This document shows positions 21,855 to 30,942 of a stretch of DNA of 64,000 nt, in pieces. The position numbers and the translations under genes were made by a program. Source of the stretch: Nothopassalora personata (taxonomy: Eukaryota; Ascomycota; Dothideomycetes; Mycosphaerellales; Mycosphaerellaceae); assembly GCA_033816765.1 (NCBI GenBank), contig CM066291.1, positions 4,030,001 to 4,094,000 on the forward strand. Reading direction: 5' to 3'. Under the pieces are notes generated by a model that was given only the letters and a program-made list of their open reading frames with translations, did not search any database and was not told the origin of the DNA. How positions within the stretch are numbered: the stretch's first letter is position 1; each line of letters opens with the position of its first letter.

Positions 21855-23751
21855 ATGATGCAAGCCGCACTCATCGCCTCGCTCGCAGCTTCGGCTGTCG
21901 CAGCCCCCCTCGTCAACCGTCGCCAGGCCGCTGCGCCCCCAATGGGTGTCAACGACGCTGTCATCCTCAACTACGCTCTCTCCCTTGAGCACCTCGAGGC
22001 CACCTTCTACCGTGAGGCCCTCGCCAAGTTCTCCGACGAGGACTTCAAGAAGGCCGGTCTCGGTGCCGACTTCGTCAACAACCTCAAGGAGATTGCCAAG
22101 GATGAGGCCACCCACGTCGACTTCTTGACCACTGGTCTGCAGCGTAAGTCCCGACATGAGGCGCTTGGTGGGCACGTATTAACAACGTTCTTCAGAGGCC
22201 GGTGCCGTACCAGCTCAGGAGTGCAAGTACAAGTTCGGCTACACCGACGTGCAGAGCTTCCTTGCCACCGCCAACCTCCTCGAGGGTGTCGGTGTCAGCG
22301 CCTACCTCGGTGCTGCTCAGTACATCGCCAGCGCGGACTACCTCACCGCTGCCGGTGCCATCCTGACCGTCGAGTCCCGCCACTCAGCCTACATCCGCGA
22401 CAACCAGACTCCCAAACCATTGTCGCCATTCCCAGCTCCATTCGACATCCCACAGAGCTTCAACAACGTCTTCTCGTTGGCTGCTCCCCTCATCGAGTCT
22501 TGCCCAGGTACGTGTGTGCATTGTTATGGGAGGTTGCACATCACTGACGTGGACTACACTAGATGGAACAGCAGGTACACTGGGTCTTCCCTTCAAGGCT
22601 TATCCCAGCATTGCCGTTACACCAGCTGGCGTTGCCAAGCCAGGTGACACCCTCACCTTCACCGTCTCCGAGAAGGTTGAGGCTGCCAAGGCCTACTTCA
22701 TCACCTTCCCAGGTGGTGCCATCGAGGCTACCATTGCCACCGCTGACGGCATCACCTACCAGGTGACCGTCCCAGAGCAGGCTCAGCCTGGTCAGGCTTA
22801 CGTCGTCTTCACCAGCGACGAGAAGGCTCCTTCCGACGACAACACCGTCGCTGGCCCAGCCGTTTTCGAGATCCTCGACAACGCTGGTGAGTTCCAGAAG
22901 GCCAACCCAGACTACAGCTACGGTAAGTCGCCGCTGAGACGATGCTATTTGGTTGCTGTGTGCGACTAACATATTTCAATAGGCAAGGACTGTGACAAGG
23001 ACTACGAGCACAAGCCAGAGGGCTACGGTAAGGTTGACGAGCACAAGTCAGAGGGCTACCCATCAAAGGATGCCCCACATTACCAGTATGAGGAATCCAA
23101 GCCATACAGTGATGAAAAGCACGACGACAAGGACTCCTACGCACCAAAGAAGGATGACGACAAGTCTGAGGAGTACCCTAAGAAGGACGACAAGTCTGAG
23201 GAGTACCCTAAGAAGGACGACAAGTCTGAGGAGTACCCTAAGAAGGACGACAAGTCTGAGGAGTACCCTAAGAAGGACGACAAGTCTGAGGAGTACCCCG
23301 AGCACAAGGAGGAGCACGAGCACAAGGAGGAGCCCGAGCACAAGGAGAAGCACGAGCACAAGGAGGAGCCCGAGTACAACGATGAGCCAGCTCCTTATGA
23401 GTCAAAAAAGGATGAGGTCAAGCACGACGCATACCCAGCTGAGCCAGAGCACAAGGATGAGCCAAAGCAGGACAAAGAGGGTCACGTCTACCCAGTGAAC
23501 AAGGTTCGCGGAATCATTCAATGATGATACTGCCTGAAGCTAACAAACGATATAGGACGGCAAGGTCAGCGTCTACGACGAGGAGCACAAGCCATACCCA
23601 CTGGACAAGGTAGATCGAAAACTCTCATGATTCCATCGCTCAAAGCTGACACACGCCATAGAACGGCAAGCCATACTACCACGATAAGAAGGAGAACAAG
23701 TACTACACAATTGACGCGTACGGCAAGCACGAGCCATGCGAGTACGTATGA
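21855..23751 (+). CDS. Secreted ferritin-like domain protein with acidic/lysine repeat tail
   Basis: Six exons (21855..22143, 22196..22507, 22563..22922, 22983..23503, 23556..23609, 23662..23751) give 541 aa. Introns are 52, 55, 60, 52 and 52 nt. A signal peptide (MMQAALIASLAASAVAA) is followed by a ferritin-like four-helix domain at about residues 30-220. Its likely metal ligands lie in LEHLEATFYREAL, DEATHVDFL and ESRHSAYIR. A beta-rich domain follows (about 225-335; PSIAVTPAGVAKPGDTLTF), then a highly charged tail with repeats of KKDDKSEEYP and HKEE/HKEK runs. The family (Ferritin_2, Rds1-like) is common in Pezizomycotina secreted or wall proteins; metal binding is inferred. The last exon may instead use a donor at 23746 and end a few codons differently. 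Confidence 0.85.
23155..23300 (+). repeat. 30-bp coding minisatellite in the ferritin-like gene
   Basis: Perfect 30-bp units at 23161-23190, 23191-23220, 23221-23250 and 23251-23280, with a partial fifth. Each encodes ten residues around DKSEEYPKKD. Perfect identity at synonymous positions indicates recent expansion by slippage or unequal crossing-over. Confidence 0.95.
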
Positions 23752-24289
23752 TAAGATCTTCTGGTCAAGACCAGTGCTGACATTCTTGACAGTAAGTCCT
23801 ACCACCCATACTAGATTCTTCGATCTAAAGGGTGCGGCTTTTTGACCAGGCGGGAACGATGATGGGAGACATTGGTTGCACCCGCGTTGCTTTACAGCGG
23901 AGCGTACTGTATCAGTACATCGTTCTATTCGTTAATGTTGATCCGGTGACAACGACCAACTACCTTTTCTTTTCTTCCATCATCCCCCCATCGTGACGTT
24001 GCGGTAGAGACTACTCATCACCAGTTCTGCTCTTGACGTAGCAGCGACCGAGCGTTTCGCCTCATCCTCCTCCAACACAGAGGCTCGAATCCGCCAGCTC
24101 ACGAAGACCTCCTACAGAACTTCAGTTCCATGCCGAAGCGACGACGCGATTCCCGTGGCTCGCAGCCATCTGTCGTCATATCTACTACAAGGTCATTGTC
24201 TGATGGTCACTGGTAGTCTTGACCATTGTTGGAGGTATATATTGCCACTCTAACTTAGCTTAGGGCGGCGTCGCCTTTTGCAACAACCA
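23752..24289. other. Intergenic, no gene seen
   Basis: Three-prime flank of the ferritin-like gene, then sequence without a coding frame. I found no recognisable RNA gene. Confidence 0.4.
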
Positions 24290-24500
24290 TTACCTGGCGA
24301 TCGCACTGATGGAACCCGCGTGGGACTACAAGGTAGCGGGGGTTTTTCTTGAGATGCCTTAACGAGCGCATAATTACATCCGTATTCTGCCAGCGCTTAT
24401 ACAGGGCTTGTTAACTGTGATTAGCCCTTGTTACTCGCAATTAGGTGCCTAACGCAAGTTCCCCCCGTCAAGTAGTCACGCGTTTTAAGTCAGTTAATCA
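24290..24500. repeat. Degenerate repeat relic (copy 2)
   Basis: Homologous with 7863-7953 over 24396-24479, including TTAGGTGCCTAA at 24441-24452. It is less AT-rich than copy 1. No open reading frame or clear terminal inverted repeat pair was found, so the element class is unknown. Confidence 0.5.
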
Positions 24501-24552
24501 CCTCGCCGGGCACTTGGATCTATACACCAAGAAGCCCTCTCCATCTCGGTCT

Positions 24553-25047
24553 TCAAGCCCACACGATCCCACCATTTCCCCTCTCCTCCAGAACCATAAG
24601 ACTATACGCATCATCTGCCTTCTCCCTCTCCCAAACCTCCCGAATCTGCCTCTGCATGTTAAGCAAACCACACCGCTCCATCGCAATCTGCTCCAAGTTC
24701 TCCCGGATGAGGATCATCCCACTGAGGAAGATAGGGTGCGTCTCCATCGCCCACCGCGCCCGAACAGCCAGGTATCGCTCTGTCTTCCCCGCAAATCGCT
24801 CGTTCAGGACGGCCATTCGGGCCTTCAGGTGCTTCTCACACTCGGTGATAGCTTCGATGCGGATGGTCCTGCATACCTCGAGGAGTGCTGCGCCATTGTG
24901 GTTGGTCGAGTTGTGGATGCAGTCAGAAAAGTGCTGCTTGTAGATGTTGAGGCGTAGTTCTGCTGGGAGGGCGAGGAGGGGGCACTTCTTGGTTATGGGT
25001 GCTTGCGCTGCTCCCGCGTCTTTGCCGGATTGGTGTTCGTCGGGCAT
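24553..25047 (-). CDS. 2EXR-type (F-box-like) small protein
   Basis: 164 aa, single exon, started at 25047 (MPDEHQSGKD) because the domain follows directly. The segment KCPLLALPAELRLNIYKQHF is the signature of the fungal 2EXR/F-box-like family, followed by ALLEVCRTIRIEAITECEKHL as usual. Function is unknown; members are numerous and fast-evolving in Pezizomycotina. It lacks an obvious protein-interaction repeat. A related broken copy lies 300 bp upstream and another gene of the type is at 57.3 kb. Confidence 0.6.
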   Translation of the reverse strand: MPDEHQSGKDAGAAQAPITKKCPLLALPAELRLNIYKQHFSDCIHNSTNHNGAALLEVCRTIRIEAITECEKHLKARMAVLNERFAGKTERYLAVRARWAMETHPIFLSGMILIRENLEQIAMERCGLLNMQRQIREVWEREKADDAYSLMVLEERGNGGIVWA

Positions 25048-25363
25048 GTTGCTACGATGTGCTGTCGCAAATACACACTCGAAGAATGGTGGAAAGGGAA
25101 AAGAGAGAAATACTCGGCGCGAGTTTGAGGTCGTCAGTGCACAGACCGAGATTGATGTGTTTTCACTAAACAAGTGAATGCTTCCCGAGCTCTCGCCACT
25201 CCAGAGACTCACTCATCATACATGTTCGTGTCAGCGACTTGCCCGTTGCTACTCAGGTAATGAAGCATACTCATGAACGAAACGTCTGCTTCCCAGTCTC
25301 TCCCATTCCACAAGATCATATCCGGCTGTCCCATAGACCTCCCTCTGCACCCTCCCTTACTTC

Positions 25364-25805
25364 TTACTTTCTCATGTTCGCACGCTGGGACACGCAGATG
25401 CCTCGAATGCGCTGAGCATGCGCTTTCCTCACGCCGAGTCTTGCTGCGTGTGTATAGCTCACCGCCATCTCGCTATGCCGCAAATGCTCCGATTCCTGCT
25501 CTTCCTGATCAAGAACTGCGAGATTCGCCTTGGGCTGCTTCTCGAACACTTCTAACGTCTCATTGCGGATGATCCTGCAGGATAGGAGAAGCGCCGGGCG
25601 AACTGCCCGATTTGGGCTCGATGCGGTGGTCTGCGAGGGACATCTCGTAGATGATCAGCCGACGCTCGACGGGAATTTCGAGCAGATGGCATTGGGTGCT
25701 CATGTTGGCGACTTGTACCTGTTTGGTCTGTGCACCTTGTAATGGATCGCGATATTTGCAATGAATGTATGGGCCGCCAGCGAACAACTGGGCAATGCGC
25801 CTCAT
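25364..25805 (-). pseudogene. 2EXR-type pseudogene with one frameshift
   Basis: The head (HLLEIPVERRLIIYEMSLADH) and the typical continuation (PALLLSCRIIRNETLEVFEK) are in different frames, separated by a one-base shift near 25590. Each alone ends quickly. The C-terminal part continues to a stop at 25364. Without the shift it would be about 145 residues. Confidence 0.55.
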
Positions 25806-26643
25806 GCAAAGTAGATATGGAACAGGATGTGTGATGTGTCAAGCAGCAGATCGTGATCTAGGCAGTCTCCTACAGTGAGCACACGACATTTCGTCCAATT
25901 CACGTCCCACCTCTCACATCTCACAGCGCTCCCCATGATTATTCCACCTGAGCATGCTGGACCTCAAGGCTGCCAAAGGATTGCGCCTGTATGTTGGCCT
26001 TTGGTCAAGAACGAGCAACAAATTAAGCATGTGTAAAGACCTCCGCCGAGATGCCATTGATCACCATAGAACTATACTCTCCGAGAGTCGCTATACTCCA
26101 GAGGACACGACTCAGCATACGAAGCAGGCGTCGTGCTGAACCTACCAATCAATAATAACCGGGCTCACCTGATTGCAGAACACATCTTCCTCGCTCCTTT
26201 CTCACACTTTATACAGATGATCGTCGTTCAAGACTGGAGCCAAGTTTCGTCACTCCTCTTGGCACTAGGAGCCTTCAGTTCCACCCTTGTTGGCCATGAT
26301 GTCAAAGTCCACCGAAATCGACCCGCTGTATACGGCGTCGGCCATACATCTCACAACATCATCGCCACGACTGCAAGCACTTCGGGCCTTGTATCCATCG
26401 TTGAGTATGTTCCTCTGGTCTTGGCGCTTCCTCCCCAGGGCTCCAGGTGGATACTGAAATCTCTTGCTCCCTTGGAGGCACCGGGACTTCGTCACAGCGT
26501 CGCTCTGTGAAGATGTTGTCCAGGTAGTATATATGGTGAGTCCGCCTTTTCTGTTAGCTCTCCTTTTGACCCTCTTCCTCAAGCACAACACATCCTTTCA
26601 GTCGCCCTATCGAGCTGCTCTGTTTCGCGGCGCTCGATCAACC
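25806..26643. other. Intergenic and promoter region of the sugar transporter
   Basis: No gene recognised. TAGTATATATGG at about 26524-26535 is a TATA-like element about 110 bp before the transporter start. The open frame running into the transporter from 26464 has no transporter-like residues before MAIFSHKGML. Confidence 0.35.
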
Positions 26644-28435
26644 ATGGCGATCTTTAGCCACAAAGGCATGCTGGGCGGCCACATCAGTGGCAAAGCCCTG
26701 CAGACCGGTGTTTGTATTACCGCAGCTTCAGGCTTCCTGTTGTTCGGCTACGACCAGGGCATCATGTCTGGAATTATCACGGAGCCAAAGTTTCTGGAAC
26801 AATTTCCTCAAATGAATCCTGACAACAAGAGCGGCGCCGTCCAGGCGTTGGTCGTTGCTATCTACGAAGTCGGCTGCCTTATCGGATCATTCCTCATTGT
26901 CTTCGTTGGCGACAAACTCGGTAGACGGAAGTCGGTCTTGATCGGAACTGTTATCATGCTCATCGGAACTGCTCTACAAGCGACTGCCTTCTCCTTAGGG
27001 CATATGATTGTTGGGCGAATAGTGACTGGAATTGGTAACGGCATGAACACCAGCTCCATTCCGGTATGGCAGTCTGAAATGGCGCCCCCAAAGATCAGAG
27101 GCTTCTTGGTCCTCTTCGAAGGAGCACTTATCACCGGCGGAATCTGCCTTTCTTACTGGGTCAACTATGGCTTCTGGTTCGTCACACAATACGACTCCTT
27201 CCAATGGCGATTTCCAATTGCACTGCAAGCAGTCTTCGGTGTGCTCCTGATGATCGGCGTAATCTTGTACCCTGAGTCGCCTCGCTGGCTCATAAAGACC
27301 GGAAAGCAGGAGAACGTCGATGCCGCGCGACTGATCACTGCCGTTCTGGAAGACAAGCCGGTGGACGACCCGAACCTCGTCGCGGATATCACGGAGATGC
27401 AGCGCGTCAACGAGATCACGTCCGCTACGAAGCTGAAGCCAAACGAGCTTCTCAGCAACGGCAGAGAAATGAACCTCTGGCGACTCAGCGCGGCTTGTCT
27501 AGCACAGGCCTTCCAACAGCTTGGCGGACTAAATCTGGTACGTATCCCAAGGTGTGCGGCATCAACTTCGACATGCGCAAAACCATCTTTTCGACACAAC
27601 TTGCGAGTATAGCTAACATTCTTTCGTTTATAGGTTACCTACTATGCAACGACCGTGTTCGAAGACAGTCTCGGCTTCGACCCCGAGCTTTCACGTCTAA
27701 TGACGGGCTGTCTAGGTACGGAGTTCTTCATCGCCGCTTTAATCGCACTTCTCGTTGTCGACAAACTTGGTCGTCGCATGCTCATGCTTTGGGGAGCTTT
27801 CGGCATGGGAACAAGCTTACTCATCATTGGTGCCTGCCTTTCGAAAGCCACCGAGACCTACAAGGCGCCAGCCTACGCCGCTACAGTCTTCATCTTCGTA
27901 TACAACACCTGCTTCGCCATCGGATGGCTCGGTGTCACATGGCTTTATCCCGCCGAGGTACGTCTTCGTCCTCTCTGGCAGAATCGATTTCCGCTAACTT
28001 CTCTCCTAGGTCACGCCCATTCGTATTCGGGCCGAAGCCAATGGCTTCTCGACCTGCAGCAACTGGCTTATCAACTACGGTGTCGTGCAGCTCGCACCGA
28101 TCATGATCAACAAGATCGGCTGGCAGACATACTTCGTGTTCATGTGCTTCAACTACTTCCACATCCCAGTGGTCTTCTGGTTCTTCCCTGAGACCAATGG
28201 ATACAAGCTCGAAGCCATGGACGCCATCTTCGAAGCCGCACATGAGAAGGGCGAGAACCCTGTGTGGACGGAGAGGAGGGTGCGAAAGGGCAAGGAGACT
28301 ATCGATATCGAGAAACATGAGCACCCCACCGCGGGCAGCGACAGTGACCCAGAAGGAACTGTTCGTGGTGCTGAGATTGAGAAGGAGGAAATGCCGGATG
28401 ACGAGGAGGATAAGAGACGAAGCAATGAGATATGA
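26644..28435 (+). CDS. MFS sugar (hexose-type) transporter
   Basis: Plasma-membrane proton-coupled sugar carrier, 547 aa, 12 helices. Exons are 26644..27537, 27634..27957 and 28010..28435; introns are 96 and 52 nt. Family signatures in order: GFLLFGYDQGIMSGI in helix 1, GDKLGRRKSVLIG in loop 2-3, VWQSEMAPPKIRG after helix 4, PESPRWLIKTGK at the end of the first half, FQQLGGLNLVTYYAT in helix 7, VDKLGRR in loop 8-9, and a short FFPETNGYKLEAMD. The C-terminal tail is long, charged and cytosolic. It belongs to the fungal hexose/sugar-porter family; the substrate cannot be read from sequence. Its 3' end faces the truncated rhodopsin-domain gene, with stop codons 241 bp apart. Confidence 0.92.
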
Positions 28436-28676
28436 TGCGATGGGCAGGAGATGTTCCTGTTCGGAAAAACGTTGAGCCGATGGCTATGTGTCAGCTTTAT
28501 ACCCTGTACCTTATAGCATGACTTTTGTGCGGGAATGAAATGCAACATACAACCAACGTTCCTCAAGCCTATCATACCAGGCGCCCCACGTGACCACGGG
28601 GTTCGCAAGTCTAAATCTCGATGCGCTCAGACGTGTGATGAACCTGACAGATACTTTTTGAGCTTGCCTTCCTACA

Positions 28677-29607
28677 TCACCTCTTCTCTACTCCCCAAGA
28701 AATTCGCACTTTACACATCGATGTCCTGCATCGTCCAAATACGACGCCACCGAGAGATAGGACGGTCATGAGCGCGCGTTTCTCGCGTTTGGGCATGTGG
28801 AGACTAGTGTATGGTTTAGCGACAGGGTGTGAGCTACGGTGAATGTCAGTCTCTTACCCTTTGATCACCAAAATTGGTAGGATCACAGTGCAAATGTCAG
28901 TCACGATGTTGAAGCTGGAGTTGAAGAACCTAATCACTCCATCAGTGATGATCATGGCGTGGTGCCTGTAGCGATAGCCTTACCATAACTGAACCCTAGG
29001 CAAGCATCTGCCACCTGTGATCTTTTTATCCCAAAAATACTGGACCGGATAGCACAAGAATATCGATTGCATACCACTCCACAATGTGAAGAGCTACGGA
29101 TGGTCGCGTCAGTAGTGCCCTTACTTATCGCCCGAGCAGATTCTGACTTACGGACTGTATAGAGAGTAACGCCAAAGCCCAACGCCTGAACTTTGGGATA
29201 TGTCCAAAGATCCTAAGACATTGCAGTATAATCGACAACTTGGCAAATCCAAGGGCGAAGAAGTAGGCCCACGCCGCGACCCAGTGCGACTTCTCCAAAT
29301 TGCTGAGTTCTTCAGCGCTCAAGGTGTCGATATGTTTGCCTAGGCCGTATCGTACTGCCGTAGATCGTCAGGACTGATGGGTCACGCGTCAGGTTCAGAC
29401 TGCCGTGGACTTACTCTTGAAGACCTGGGCTCCTGCGTCGATTATCGTTAAGGTCATCGCGATTGATACGCACAAGTCGTCCCAACCTGGCTGCCGCACG
29501 AGGAAAAGGCGTGTGTACATTCGCATAACGTAGGCGATGAAAGCTATGCTGGTGAAGGTGAAACAGACACCGAGGACCGCCTCGGGCGAGGCGTAGCCGC
29601 TCACCAT
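28677..29607 (-). CDS. Rhodopsin-domain integral membrane protein, C-terminally truncated
   Basis: Exons 29607..29415, 29354..29152, 29093..28984, 28929..28858 and 28803..28677 join in frame to 234 aa. Introns are 60, 58, 54 and 54 nt, all GTAAGN...AG. This is the large Pezizomycotina rhodopsin-like domain family (PTH11/SC4-like helices), function mostly unknown. Visible parts are helix 1 (YASPEAVLGVCFTFTSIAF), RQPGWDDL, LEKSHWVAAWAYFFALGFAK, a loop YPVQYFWDKKITGGRCLP, FNSSFNIVTDICTVILPILV and MPKREKRALMTVLSLGGVVF. Relatives continue with a seventh helix and tail, but here a stop follows after CRTSMCKVRISWGVEKR. The seventh helix is absent, so it is either a shortened protein or a decaying gene. 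Confidence 0.65.
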
Positions 29608-30942
29608 CTTGATGAGATTTCAACCGTCCTCTTGAGGTTTTATTCTCGTTGCAGTTGCTCCGGGATCGGTGACTATGCTATGGCGGCATTGATCAAAGAT
29701 CGCAGTTGCTCTGTGATATAATATAAGAAGCCGTGGTATTGAAAGGGGCGACAGGTGCTCGTAGGTCTCCAAGTCAACGCCCACGTCGGTCGTGACAGTC
29801 TTACCACATGGCCAGGTATGTCTCCTGGAGAACTCTCTCCTGTTTACGGCGCGCTCACCGATTGGAGCAGCCTGGAATACTCAGACTTGAAGGGTGGGTG
29901 TTCCACTCGTTTCAGAGACCGCTCCTTGTTGGTGACCAGTATTTCTGCCAGGGCAGGAAACGGTCCCTCCGAGAGTCTCGTGTGAAGTCAAGTCATATTC
30001 CGAGCCGGGCCATGATCTGAGACTTGCTGGATCGCCGTGGGCTTGCGCTTCACGGAGACATACCATCGCTGCGATCGGTTGCCAAGGCGCAGCAAAAGTA
30101 CTGCAACAGTTCTATCGCAACGTAGCAACACATAGTCGCTTCAGACGCCCCCATCTCCTTCCCCATGTGCAGTCCATGTCGTCCTCTCAAAGTTGTGTAA
30201 GCTCAAGGCTGTGGCTGACATTCTTACCACATCATCCCTACCTGTCAAACCTTGTCACATGTCCGGGGTCCTGTCTCGAACTCTGCATCCCTCTGTAGCC
30301 TGTCTGTCGGTTTCGTCCGACCTATTCATGGGCTTGTGGAGCTCCGCGCCCCGGGGACCACCAACACGAGTGAGGTCGGCAGTTACAAGCTTAACCTGCG
30401 AACGCCAATGCTTGACAGTCACAAGCATTGACGACTGTCTCGGCCGTAATAACAGACTCGGCCTCTCTTTCATACGATGTATCTGCTCGCGTATGTTCAA
30501 ACTGCTCAGCTGGGCAACGTCTTACGATGACCTTTTTGTGCTTGTCATGAGGCAAAGGAAGCAAGACGAAATTCGATGCTGTTGATCCGCCGCTGTGGAT
30601 GCAAGAAGCTTGATCGTCACAAGACGACATGATGGACGACGTTTCATCTCGCGGCTGTCTCCGTTCGTCACCATTGGAGGAAAGTGTTCCCTCTACGAAG
30701 AGCCAGTGGGACAGAGCCCTGACAGCAGTCAACAGTTCTTTCAATCTAATGACATACTTCAATGCGATACCCATATACAGTACACATGCCCACGATTAGT
30801 GGCAGCGCATCAACTCAAACCAAACGCGTCACAATCCTGTGCCCACATCTTGATCCTGTCCAGTTCCTCAACGCCATTCCCAATGCACCAAGCCGGCCCA
30901 GTCGTAACATAACATAACATCAACATCACAGTCGCGCAGTCC
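29608..30942. other. Intergenic, no gene seen
   Basis: 1.3 kb without a recognisable coding region or RNA gene. Short frames on both strands overlap and lack domain character. The right part (about 30780-30942) will contain the RNR1 3' untranslated region. Confidence 0.4.

Noticed and set aside
23155..23300. CRISPR-like array from the regular 30-bp units
   Set aside because: Units are contiguous without spacers and lie in a eukaryotic coding exon.
22992..23498. Arg/Ser/Thr-rich plus frame and Leu/Val-rich minus frame over the 30-bp repeats
   Set aside because: Both are out-of-frame translations of the minisatellite; the spliced ferritin-like frame accounts for the sequence.
24060..24110. 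GGCTCGAATCC resembling a tRNA B box
   Set aside because: No matching T stem, acceptor stem or A box could be folded around it.
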